From contig NZ_JAIWON010000138.1 in NCBI RefSeq assembly GCF_020216885.1, positions 1-8,933 of the forward strand: a stretch of 8,933 nt of DNA, read 5' to 3'. Made by a program: the position numbers and the translations under genes. The notes beneath the pieces were generated by a model that saw only the letters and a program-made list of their open reading frames with translations, made no database searches and was not told the DNA's origin. Shown piece by piece: positions 1 through 6,800 of the stretch (its first letter is position 1; every line of letters starts with the position of its first letter). Origin of the DNA: Zymomonas sp. (lineage in GTDB: Bacteria > Pseudomonadota > Alphaproteobacteria > Sphingomonadales > Sphingomonadaceae).

Positions 1-841
1 CTTTATTGTCGTTTCGGCGGCATGGATGGAACCAGAACGGGTCGAAGAAGAATTATTTGGCGTAGAAGATAGTCAAGGTGTGGTTCGCCCCGGCTTATTG
101 GAAAAAGCCCATGGGGGAACACTGTTCCTTGATGAAATCGCGGATATGCCCATTCCGACACAGGCTAAAATTCTGCGGGTGCTGACCGATCAGAGCTTTA
201 TGCGGGTTGGCGGCGAAAGAATGGTCAAGGTCGATGTTCGTGTTGTCTCCGCTACGGCACGAGATTTGGCGCGCGAAATTGCCGAAGGTCGTTTCCGCGA
301 AGATTTATATTATCGCCTGAATGTCGTTCCGGTGCATTTGCCCGCTTTGGCTGATCGCCGCGAAGATATTCCGGTGCTTATCGACTATTTTGTGGCGCAT
401 TACGCGACAGAACGGCGCGTCGCTACACCACAGGTATCAGAAGAAGCGCTGGCCGCCTTACAGGCTTATGATTGGCCGGGTAACGTCAGACAGCTTCGTA
501 ATGTGGTTGAGCGGACGATTATTCTAGCACCGGGCGATCGTTTAAGCCGGATTGATGTCGATATGCTCCCTTCCGAAGTGCTGGGCGATCAAAACAGCCT
601 GACTGCAGACGGGCAATCGACCCGCTCGATTATCGGTACCCCATTAAGGGAAGCGCGCGAAACCTTTGAACGGGAATATCTGCGGGTGCAAATTCGCCGT
701 TTTTCTGGCAATATCTCTCGAACAGCTTCTTTTATTGGTATGGAACGCTCGGCATTACACCGTAAGTTAAAAAGCCTTGGTCTTGCTGAACCACGTAACG
801 CCAATCCGGCGACCAATAATAATGAAGGTAGTGAAAGCTAG
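1..841 (+). CDS. ntrX: NtrX-type response regulator, C-terminal part (5' end outside the window)
   Basis: The reading frame is open from base 2, and the residues before the first ATG (26) still match the family, so this is a 5'-truncated gene; the receiver domain and Walker A lie outside. Visible in order: an ELFG motif (about 50-61), the Walker B segment GGTLFLDEIADMP (about 113-151), the arginine-finger region FREDLYYRL (about 290-320), sensor II DWPGNVRQL (about 472-498), and a C-terminal Fis-type helix-turn-helix (about 695-784). This is the layout of NtrC-family AAA+ regulators. The short spacing between ELFG and GLLEKA, with no GAFTGA loop, points to alphaproteobacterial NtrX and not NtrC. 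NtrX is the phosphorylated partner of the membrane kinase NtrY, linked in this class to nitrogen, redox and envelope control. The gene stops at TAG 839-841 and is followed at once by a terminator, so it ends its operon. Family assignment is firm; NtrX over another degenerate NtrC paralogue is likely but not certain. Confidence 0.85.
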   Translation, partial: FIVVSAAWMEPERVEEELFGVEDSQGVVRPGLLEKAHGGTLFLDEIADMPIPTQAKILRVLTDQSFMRVGGERMVKVDVRVVSATARDLAREIAEGRFREDLYYRLNVVPVHLPALADRREDIPVLIDYFVAHYATERRVATPQVSEEALAALQAYDWPGNVRQLRNVVERTIILAPGDRLSRIDVDMLPSEVLGDQNSLTADGQSTRSIIGTPLREARETFEREYLRVQIRRFSGNISRTASFIGMERSALHRKLKSLGLAEPRNANPATNNNEGSES

Positions 842-868
842 TCTTTCGATAATTCCTAATTTTGTCAC

Positions 869-899
869 AAGCCCTTGCCTAAAAAACAAGGGCTTTTTT
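869..899 (+). terminator. Rho-independent terminator of the ntrX operon
   Basis: A perfect 9-bp stem (869-877 with 887-895) around a 9-base A-rich loop runs straight into a T tract to 899, 27 bases after the ntrX stop codon. It separates ntrX from the exporter gene, which therefore needs its own promoter. Confidence 0.9.
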
Positions 900-922
900 C
901 TATTTATTCCACTCTCTCAATA

Positions 923-951
923 GTCATAAAGTGATTTTTATTCATTATAAA
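923..951 (+). promoter_or_regulatory. Possible promoter for the LysE-family gene
   Basis: TATAAA at 946-951 resembles a -10 box and lies 17 bases after a weak -35 candidate, GTCATA at 923-928, inside the AT-rich gap between the ntrX terminator and the exporter gene. A promoter is needed here because of that terminator, but the -35 match is poor, so the exact position is only a guess. Confidence 0.3.
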
Positions 952-968
952 TTTTAAAAGGATCCGCC

Positions 969-1607
969 ATGAATTGGCATAGCTGGTTAGTATTCTGTGG
1001 CATGGTTTTTATGATTTGCTCCATACCGGGGCCCAATATGCTACATGTTCTGACCTCAGTCGCCCGTCGGGGTATTTTCCAAAGCATCCCTACCATGCTC
1101 GGTTGTCTTGGCGCCGTGATAATAGCGTTAATCGCTTCGGCCGCGGGGCTTGGAGCCACTCTTATGGCTTTTCCTAATTTTTTCCGCCTCTTGCGGATAT
1201 GCGGCGCATTTTATCTTCTTTGGCTTGGTATTCAAGCTTGGCGCAATGCCCGCCTAAAACACACACAAGAGCAACCCATAGCTGGGAAAGAGCCTTTTCA
1301 GGCTCATTCCCCGTTTACTCAATGGAAAAACGGATTTTTAGTTGGAATAAGCAATCCTAAATTATTGGTTTTTGCAACTGCCTTTTTTCCGCAATTTATC
1401 GTGCCAACAGAACCCCATCTCTTACAATTCATTATTTTGATTGCATCATTTAGTATATGCGAAATGTTCTGGTATTCGATTTATGCTGTGGGTGGTCGCT
1501 CATTAACACACCAGCTGGAACGCCCTTCTGTTAGGCGGATATTCGACCAGATAACAGGCGGTATCTTTATTATGTTTGGTGCATTTCTGTTATGGGAACG
1601 GCAATAA
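969..1607 (+). CDS. LysE/RhtB-family amino-acid exporter
   Basis: This 212-residue inner-membrane protein has the usual length of the LysE/RhtB family, which exports amino acids or related small molecules using the proton gradient. The N-terminal hydrophobic segment carries the family signature PGPNM at residues 20-24. Further hydrophobic segments lie at about 38-68, 70-88, 120-140, 145-170 and 190-210, giving the expected five to six membrane helices. A second family motif, GISNPKLLVFATAFFPQF, opens the second half (about 125-142), after a polar loop at about 90-115. The ATG at 969 is supported by the ribosome-binding sequence AAGGA at 958-962, six bases upstream. The gene is monocistronic: a terminator precedes it and hairpins with a convergent tRNA follow. 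No substrate can be named from sequence; members export lysine, threonine, homoserine, leucine or cysteine derivatives. Confidence 0.88.
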   Translation: MNWHSWLVFCGMVFMICSIPGPNMLHVLTSVARRGIFQSIPTMLGCLGAVIIALIASAAGLGATLMAFPNFFRLLRICGAFYLLWLGIQAWRNARLKHTQEQPIAGKEPFQAHSPFTQWKNGFLVGISNPKLLVFATAFFPQFIVPTEPHLLQFIILIASFSICEMFWYSIYAVGGRSLTHQLERPSVRRIFDQITGGIFIMFGAFLLWERQ

Positions 1608-1610
1608 GCC

Positions 1611-1635
1611 AAAAGGCACGGTTATTTATCGTGCC
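1611..1635 (-). terminator. Hairpin after the exporter gene, possible terminator for tRNA-Leu
   Basis: A 6-bp GC-rich stem (1615-1620 with 1630-1635) encloses a 9-base AT loop, three bases past the exporter stop region. On the minus strand it is followed by TTTT (1614-1611), so it would act best as a terminator for transcripts from the tRNA-Leu side. On the plus strand no T tract follows, and the stronger hairpin just downstream is the more likely stop for the exporter gene. Confidence 0.45.
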
Positions 1636-1668
1636 AAAGAGTATGTTTTCAATTTTTAAGGGGGAGGG

Positions 1669-1694
1669 CGCTTCTTTTTGAAAGAAGCGTTTTT
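1669..1694 (+). terminator. Rho-independent terminator of the exporter gene
   Basis: A perfect 9-bp stem (1669-1677 with 1681-1689) with a 3-base loop is followed by five T residues (1690-1694), a classic terminator about 60 bases after the exporter stop. It also shields the convergent tRNA gene, whose encoded CCA end starts only seven bases further on. A 10-bp outer inverted repeat (1650-1659 with 1693-1702) wraps this hairpin. Confidence 0.8.
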
Positions 1695-1700
1695 AAAAAT

Positions 1701-1787
1701 TGGTGCGGTCGAGAAGACTCGAACTTCCACGGCCTTTCGGCCACAACGACCTCAACGTTGCGCGTCTACCAGTTCCGCCACGACCGC
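1701..1787 (-). tRNA. tRNA-Leu, anticodon GAG
   Basis: On the minus strand the sequence folds as a complete class II tRNA of 87 bases including an encoded CCA (1703-1701). The acceptor stem is GCGGTCG (1787-1781) with CGACCGC (1711-1705), and the discriminator base is A, as expected for leucine. The D arm holds the leucine-type AACTGGTAGA loop closed by GCG/CGC. The anticodon stem CAACG/CGTTG holds loop TTGAGGT, giving anticodon GAG at 1753-1751, which reads CUC and CUU codons. A GC-rich long variable arm (GGCC-GAAA-GGCC) is typical of tRNA-Leu. The T arm is GGAAG/CTTCT with a G-U pair at its base and loop TTCGAGT. Nothing suggests a pseudogene. Confidence 0.97.
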
Positions 1788-1840
1788 ACTCTATGTAAGC
1801 CACTTCAGAGCATTTGCTCTTCCATGTTGGTAGGAGCACG

Positions 1841-1869
1841 CCTTTAGCAGGGCTTTTCAAAGCTTGCAA
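1841..1869 (-). promoter_or_regulatory. Possible promoter of tRNA-Leu
   Basis: Reading the minus strand, TTGCAA (1869-1864) and TAAAGG (1846-1841) are spaced by exactly 17 bases and would start transcription near 1834, giving a leader of about 47 bases that processing would remove. The leader contains a small perfect inverted repeat (1807-1812 with 1815-1820). The -35 match is fair and the -10 match weak, so this is a candidate only. Confidence 0.35.
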
Positions 1870-1954
1870 CCATTTTACGCTATTTATCTCTATTTTTTGT
1901 GTTTTTTTATCTTTTTGCCCCTAATTGGAGCGAAATCAGGTCTCATTTCCAAAG

Positions 1955-1983
1955 CTGACCAGATTTTTTTGCTAGGCTATTGA
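1955..1983 (+). promoter_or_regulatory. Possible promoter of the ihfA-merR operon
   Basis: CTGACC (1955-1960) and TATTGA (1978-1983) have 17-base spacing and lie about 100 bases before ihfA, next to a T run. Both boxes are imperfect. The region from 1788 to 2082 holds no gene; it is a divergent control region for tRNA-Leu on one side and ihfA on the other. Confidence 0.3.
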
Positions 1984-2021
1984 AAACGCAAATAATTAGA
2001 ATCACCTACTTGCGTTGATAG

Positions 2022-2045
2022 CTGAAGAGAGGATATTCTCTTCAG
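2022..2045 (+). promoter_or_regulatory. Leader hairpin upstream of ihfA
   Basis: A perfect 9-bp inverted repeat (2022-2030 with 2037-2045) with a 6-base loop lies 37 bases before the ihfA start codon. No T tract follows, so it is not a simple terminator. Its right arm runs into the AGGA (2044-2047) that could serve as ribosome-binding site for a short ORF starting at 2057, so the structure could affect translation. As DNA it could also be an operator. Function is inferred only from position. Confidence 0.5.
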
Positions 2046-2056
2046 GAATAAACGCT

Positions 2057-2107
2057 ATGATAACCGCACAAACGGACAGAGCATGCAAGCTGATATCCCA
2101 ACTTTGA
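2057..2107 (+). other. Possible 16-codon upstream ORF overlapping the ihfA start
   Basis: ATG 2057 opens a 16-codon frame ending in TGA 2105-2107. It is preceded by AGGA (2044-2047) with 9-base spacing, a better ribosome-binding site than that of ihfA itself. It overlaps the first codons of ihfA in another frame, so its translation would compete with, or be coupled to, ihfA initiation. A frame this short can easily occur by chance. Confidence 0.2.
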
Positions 2108-2385
2108 CCCGCGCTGATATTACCGACATGCTTTACCATGAAGTAGGTTTGTCGCGGGCAGACTCCGCCAAGATGATCGAACAAATGCTTGGCCATATTA
2201 CAGATGCCCTGAAAAAAGGTGAAAATGTCAAAATATCGGGTTTTGGCAGTTTTATCCTCAGGGATAAAAATGAACGTGTTGGCCGTAATCCCAAAACAGG
2301 GGTCGAGGTTCCTATCGCACCAAGGCGGGTTTTGACTTTCCGTGCTAGCCAGTTGATGCGCCAGCGGATTATCAAGGGAGCCTGA
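2083..2385 (+). CDS. ihfA: Integration host factor subunit alpha
   Basis: This is a 100-residue DNABII (HU/IHF) protein of normal length. IHF is an alpha/beta heterodimer that bends DNA sharply at specific sites and acts in transcription, replication and recombination. Seen in the protein: the N-terminal helical dimerisation part (about 8-46), the conserved KISGFGSF strand entry (50-57), and the DNA-clasping arm with RNPKTG (68-73), where P70 should be the intercalating proline. [10 protein letters not shown] (80-89) and a C-terminal helix follow. The charged [14 protein letters not shown] region favours the alpha subunit over HU or IhfB. The ATG at 2083 fits the family N-terminus; the frame is open back to a TGA at 2023 but has no other ATG or GTG, and only GGACAGA (2074-2080) serves as a modest ribosome-binding site. 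The stop codon lies one base before the next gene, so the two are cotranscribed. Confidence 0.95.
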   Translation: MQADIPTLTRADITDMLYHEVGLSRADSAKMIEQMLGHITDALKKGENVKISGFGSFILRDKNERVGRNPKTGVEVPIAPRRVLTFRASQLMRQRIIKGA

Positions 2386-2386
2386 C

Positions 2387-2863
2387 TTGTCTGATCGCGA
2401 TGCCCGTCCTGTTAACGAGGATATCAAGCTAGAAAAGCCTGAAAGAAAAGCGCATCGCCGTCACACTGGTATTTCTCTTTCTCCCCGTCATAAAAGCCAT
2501 AACAAAAGTGATCAGGCTTTATTGACGATCAGCGAATTGGCACGTGAATTGGGGGTCGGCTCTCATATATTACGTTATTGGGAAAGTCATTTTCCTGATT
2601 TACGACCTTTGCAACGCGCTGGTAACCGTCGTTATTATCGTCCTGATGATGTCGCTTTGGCACGCCGTATCAATCATCTTTTGAATAGTGAAGGTTATAC
2701 AGTTAAAGGCGCGGTTAAATATCTTTCTTCCGAAGGGCAGAAGGATAATAAAAACGCTTCAGAGGCAGAGGAAAGCCTTATCAAGCCCGAAATATGCCAA
2801 CAATGGCAAACAGAATTACGTTTAATCAGCAATATGCTCTCAGAGGCTCTAACGACGGAATAA
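2387..2863 (+). CDS. Small MerR-type transcriptional regulator next to ihfA
   Basis: This 158-residue cytoplasmic protein has a MerR winged helix-turn-helix at about residues 45-115. LTISELARELGVGSHILRYW is the recognition part, and NRRYYRPDDVALARRINHLL plus GYTVKGAVKYL form the wing and third-fourth helices. The first 44 residues are polar, basic and probably disordered. The short C-terminal tail shows no effector domain and no metal-binding cysteine pattern like MerR or CueR, so no ligand can be proposed. The start is TTG at 2387, chosen because AAGGGAG (2374-2380) lies six bases upstream and no in-frame ATG precedes the domain. It begins one base after the ihfA stop, implying one transcript and likely translational coupling. 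A MerR gene directly after ihfA is a common arrangement in alphaproteobacteria, as I recall it. The DNA targets are unknown to me. Confidence 0.85.
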   Translation: MSDRDARPVNEDIKLEKPERKAHRRHTGISLSPRHKSHNKSDQALLTISELARELGVGSHILRYWESHFPDLRPLQRAGNRRYYRPDDVALARRINHLLNSEGYTVKGAVKYLSSEGQKDNKNASEAEESLIKPEICQQWQTELRLISNMLSEALTTE

Positions 2864-2895
2864 TTTTTTCGGATAGCTGGCCTCTAATCGACCTA

Positions 2896-2939
2896 TTTTA
2901 AGAGAAGGATAATAACGTTTTAAGAGAAGGATAATAACG
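2896..2939 (+). repeat. Perfect 22-bp tandem duplication
   Basis: Two identical 22-bp units lie head to tail at 2896-2917 and 2918-2939, in the noncoding spacer after the merR gene. Each begins TTTTAAGAGAAGG and ends in ATAATAACG. Two perfect adjacent copies look like a recent slippage duplication, or a two-copy variable-number repeat. No function is visible. Confidence 0.95.
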
Positions 2940-3080
2940 GCGGCTATCACGCTCAAATATATAGGATATTTATTTGTTCTTAGCTATTAGACTGCTTGGC
3001 AGATAGATGCCGTTTTTCTTAACCGAAACCCGTCACTAACCTCTTTTGGAATCACAAAATCAGTAGAGTAACAGGGTTTC

Positions 3081-3113
3081 AAGCCTATCCTTTCACAAAA
3101 GAAAGGTAGGCTT
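3081..3113. terminator. Bulged hairpin between convergent genes, possible terminator
   Basis: A 12-bp stem with one bulged T pairs 3081-3093 with 3102-3113 around an 8-base loop. It lies 13 bases past the stop codon of the FzlA-like gene on the minus strand and over 200 bases past merR. Neither strand has a T tract after it, so it may only stabilise a 3' end or work with Rho. Confidence 0.4.
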
Positions 3114-3125
3114 GCGTCATAATAA

Positions 3126-3797
3126 TTAGAAATCTGGCTGGTCGTAATGATCTGGAGGCAAAATAACCTCCATTCTCTCCGCTAAAATAGGTTGGAAAGA
3201 AGGGCGGGACTTCATTGCCGCATACCATTCGCGACTATTTTCGTGACCGCGCCAATCAACGCCACCAAGATAATCGGAAACCGAAATTTGTGCCGCCGCC
3301 GCAAAATCGGCCAAACTTAAAACAGGCCCAGCCAACCAGCGACGGTGATCCAATAACCAATCAATATAATCGAGATGGCTATTGGCGTTTTTCATCGCAC
3401 TACGCAAAATTGCGGCATCGGGTGCCTGACGATGAACCAGCCTCTTCAGCATACGCTCATTCATTAAAGGCGCGGTGACTTCAAAATAAAGTTTGTTATC
3501 AAAGAGAGAAACCAAACGCCTTATTTCAGCCCTATGCACGGCTGTTCCGCTGATAAGCGGCATCCGATCGACTGTTTCTTCCAGAAACTCACAGATAACC
3601 TGTGAATCCACCAGAATAACAGGCGCAGAACTATCTACCATAACCGGCGTTTGACCGGCTGGATTCATATCGACGAATTCATCTCTTTTTAGCCATGGGG
3701 ATTCACGGATCAACTCATAGCCGATCCCTTTTTCACCAAGGAGAAAACGCACCTTTCGGGAAAAAGGGCAAAGAGGAAACTGATAAAGCTGCCACAT
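3126..3797 (-). CDS. fzlA: FzlA-like glutathione S-transferase-fold protein
   Basis: This 223-residue protein has the full GST fold. A thioredoxin-like N-domain spans about 1-80, with CPFSRKVR at 10-17, the cis-proline motif NPAGQTPV at 45-52 and DS at 64-65. An all-helical C-domain follows, with WLAGPVLSLADFAAAAQIS. A generic annotation would stop at GST. The long C-terminal end RPSFQPILAERM followed by LPPDHYDQPDF closely matches, from memory, FzlA of Caulobacter and other alphaproteobacteria. FzlA binds FtsZ filaments, is needed for constriction, has no known transferase activity, and uses its conserved C-terminal tail to bind FtsZ. The role here is inferred from that likeness. ATG 3797 fits the family N-terminus, but no Shine-Dalgarno sequence precedes it. 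The gene lies 79 bases after gltB, behind a terminator, so it probably has its own promoter. A true GST of unknown substrate is the alternative. Confidence 0.75.
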   Translation of the reverse strand: MWQLYQFPLCPFSRKVRFLLGEKGIGYELIRESPWLKRDEFVDMNPAGQTPVMVDSSAPVILVDSQVICEFLEETVDRMPLISGTAVHRAEIRRLVSLFDNKLYFEVTAPLMNERMLKRLVHRQAPDAAILRSAMKNANSHLDYIDWLLDHRRWLAGPVLSLADFAAAAQISVSDYLGGVDWRGHENSREWYAAMKSRPSFQPILAERMEVILPPDHYDQPDF

Positions 3798-3807
3798 TAG
3801 GGGAACT

Positions 3808-3819
3808 ATAGATAAATAC
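3808..3819 (-). promoter_or_regulatory. Possible -10 region of the FzlA-like gene
   Basis: On the minus strand an AT-rich stretch contains TATTTA (3818-3813) and TATCTA (3814-3809). If either is the -10 box, transcription would start about 5-9 bases before the ATG at 3797, giving an almost leaderless message, which fits the lack of a ribosome-binding site. No good -35 box is seen because that position overlaps the gltB terminator. Confidence 0.25.
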
Positions 3820-3822
3820 TTT

Positions 3823-3853
3823 AAGAAAGAAAAGCGGCCAATAAGGCCGCTTT
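3823..3853 (-). terminator. Rho-independent terminator of the gltDB operon
   Basis: Reading the minus strand, a perfect 9-bp GC-rich stem (3853-3845 with 3839-3831) with a 5-base loop is followed by TCTTTCTT (3830-3823). It begins 24 bases after the gltB stop codon. It should end most gltDB transcripts before the FzlA-like gene. Confidence 0.85.
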
Positions 3854-3876
3854 GTCTTTCACTTTGGCTGGAATAA

Positions 3877-6800
3877 TTAGAAGGCGCCTTCCTGCTCTTT
3901 TAATTCAGGCTTTCCAGCCTTTCCTTTTTCCTTTTGATCCTCCGTATTTTTTTTATCATCCAACGAATATTCCAGCCGTCCCAACATTTCTTTCGGGCAA
4001 ATCTGCCAGAATTTCCGAGACCATAAATCCCATTCATCCAGTATCCGATGCGCCCAAGGACTATCCGTTTTAACCGCATGATCGGCAATCATCGAGCGAA
4101 GGACAGTTTCCCAATGCGAAGAAGCCAATCTCTGCCAAATGATATTATCCGGATTGGCATGACGTTCGAAACTATTATCTTCATCCAAAACAAAAGCCAT
4201 GCCACCGGTCATACCGGCGCCGAAATTCGGCCCTACAGAACCTAAAATAACAGCCAGACCACCGGTCATATATTCGCAACCATTGGCGCCACATCCTTCG
4301 ATAACGGTCTCCGCACCAGAATTGCGAACAGCAAATCTTTCACCCGCCCGACCGGCTGCAAAAAGTTTACCGGCTGTTGCGCCATAGAGAACGGTGTTAC
4401 CAATAATGGTGTTGGTATGGCCATCAATCGGTGAAGAAACCGTCGGTCTAACAATAATGGTCGCCCCTGAAAGGCCTTTCCCAACATAGTCATTGGCATC
4501 ACCAAAGACTTCCAAAGTCAGGCCTTTAACGCTGAATGCGCCCAAAGATTGACCGGCAGAGCCCCGTAAACGCACATGAACATGACCATCAGCCAAGCTA
4601 TCCATACCAAAATTACGGGTAATTTCGGCAGAGAAACGCGTCCCGATAGCGCGTTGCGTATTGCGGACAGAATAGGTGAGCTGGGTCTTTTCCCGACGAG
4701 TGAAGACGGCTTGTGCATCCTGCAACATCTGGGCATCAAGGCTATCTGGAACCGGATTTCGGAAACCGTCAATCTGGAAGTAACGCGCTTCGGTATTGGC
4801 ATCCACCTTGGCCAGAACCGGATTAAGGTCAAGATCGTCCAAATGGTCGGCGCCACGATTGACCTGACTAAGAAGATCGGTCTGACCGATAATCTCTTTC
4901 AAGGAACGCACGCCCAGCTTGGCCAAAATTTCGCGGACTTCTTCGGCGATGAAGGTCATCAAATTGATAACCCGTTCCGGCGTTCCAATAAATTTCTGCC
5001 GCATGGCTTTATCCTGCGTGCAGATACCAACAGGACATTTATTGGAATGGCATTGCCGCACCATCAAACAACCCATCGCAATCAAGGATAAGGTACCAAT
5101 ACCAAATTCTTCAGCACCCAGAATAGCGGCAATCACGATATCACGTCCGGTTTTCAAACCACCATCGGTTCTTAACTTCACGCGATGCCGCAAACCATTC
5201 AAGGTCAGAACCTGATTGGCTTCTGACAGCCCCATTTCCCATGGCGTTCCGGCATATTTAATCGAGGTGAGGGGGGATGCACCCGTCCCGCCGACATTAC
5301 CAGAAATCATGATAGAATCGGCATGTGCCTTAGCAACACCCGCCGCAATCGTTCCAATGCCTGCTGACGACACCAATTTTACACCGACGCGAGCGTTAGG
5401 ATTGATCTGCTTTAAATCATAGATCAACTGCGCAAGGTCTTCGATAGAATAGATATCATGATGGGGTGGCGGTGAAATCAGGGTGACACCGGGGGTCGAA
5501 TGCCGCAATTTGGCAATCATATCCGTCACTTTAAAGCCTGGAAGCTGGCCACCTTCACCGGGTTTTGCCCCTTGAGCAACCTTGATCTCGATTTCCTCAC
5601 AGGCTCCGAGATAGGCCGCCGTCACCCCGAAACGTCCAGATGCCACCTGCTTGATTGGGGAATTGGCATTGTCGCCATTTTCATAAGGATGAAAACGTTC
5701 TGGTGCCTCACCACCTTCACCGGAAACCGATTTAGCACCAATACGGTTCATCGCGATTGCCAGCGTTTCATGCGCCTCTGGTGACAATGCCCCCAAAGAC
5801 ATCCCAGGCGTAATAAAACGGCGACGGATTTCAGTGATCGGTTCGACTTCTTCAATCGGAATTGGCTGTTTTGACCAATTAAACCCTAGTAAATCACGCA
5901 AGTAAACCGGTGGTAATTGATGCACTTCCTTCGAAAATTCAAGATAGGTCGTGTAGCTATCGCTGGAGACCGCCTTTTGCAATTTGCGCATCAATTCTGC
6001 GGTATAGGCATGGCTGTCGCCGCTGGCACGTTGACGATAAAAACCACCAACATCCAAAGCCTTTTTGTTGGCCGCAAAAGCATTCTGATGCCGTAGCAAT
6101 GCTGATCGCTGCAAAGAGGCGTAACCTTCACCGGAAATCTTGGCGGTCATACCAGGGAATAAATCATTGACCAATGCGCGAGATAAACCGACAGCTTCAA
6201 AATTATAGGCACCGCGATAGCTTGAAACAACAGCAATACCCATCTTTGCCATGATCTTCAGCAAACCATTGCAGATAGCATGGTGATGATTATCAAGGCA
6301 TTGCTCAAGCGTCATCGTGCCAAACAGCCCTTGGCTGTGACGATAGGCAATTGCAGATTCTGCGAGATAGGCGTTGACCGTTGTTGCCCCGACACCAATC
6401 AAAACGGCAACATAATGCGGATCAATACATTCGGATGCTCGAACATTGATCGACGCATAAGAACGCAAGCCTTTCCGTATCAAATGAGTATGAACGGCGG
6501 CCGTTGCCAATATCATGGCGACAGCAACACGGTCAGAACCAATATGCTCGTCAGTCAAGAATAACTCGCTATGCCCTGAACGGACAGCATTTTCAGCCTG
6601 TGTCCGTAAATTGCTGATAGCATGACGCAGCGCATCGGCTCCATCATCCGGCGAGAAGGTGCAATCGATTTCAACCGCCTGTTCACCGAAATGGTCTTTC
6701 AACTGGCACCATTCCGAAGTTTTTAAATAAGGCGTATCGAGCGTTAGAATCTGCTTTTGTTTATTTTCGCTATCGAGAATATTGCCGAGATTACCAAAAC

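Larger units (their letters stand above)
2864..3125. other. Convergent intergenic spacer
   Basis: This AT-rich spacer separates merR (plus) from the FzlA-like gene (minus). It holds the 22-bp tandem duplication, a weak AT hairpin (2955-2960 with 2966-2971) and a longer hairpin at 3081-3113. I find no tRNA, no convincing ORF and no classical T-tract terminator for either gene. Confidence 0.7.

Noticed and set aside
1611..1800. tRNA-Leu as an integration site for a mobile element
   Set aside because: No integrase, no duplicated tRNA 3' end and no foreign-looking genes are present in the window.
2002..2427. 141-codon minus-strand ORF opposite ihfA
   Set aside because: It is antisense to a clear DNABII gene, has no recognisable domain and no ribosome-binding site; its length reflects ihfA codon bias.
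2955..2971. AT-rich hairpin after merR as a terminator
   Set aside because: The stem is six A/T pairs and no continuous T tract follows, so it is too weak to call.
3025..3080. Inverted pair GAAACCC / GGGTTTC as a regulatory RNA
   Set aside because: Only seven pairs close a 42-base loop; this is expected by chance in a spacer of this size and nothing else supports an RNA gene.
3215..3478. 87-codon plus-strand ORF inside the FzlA-like gene
   Set aside because: It is antisense to the conserved helical domain of a well-supported gene and has no ribosome-binding site.
4576..5091. 171-codon plus-strand ORF inside gltB
   Set aside because: It is the shadow of conserved gltB coding sequence, including the 3Fe-4S cysteine region; the translation resembles no family.
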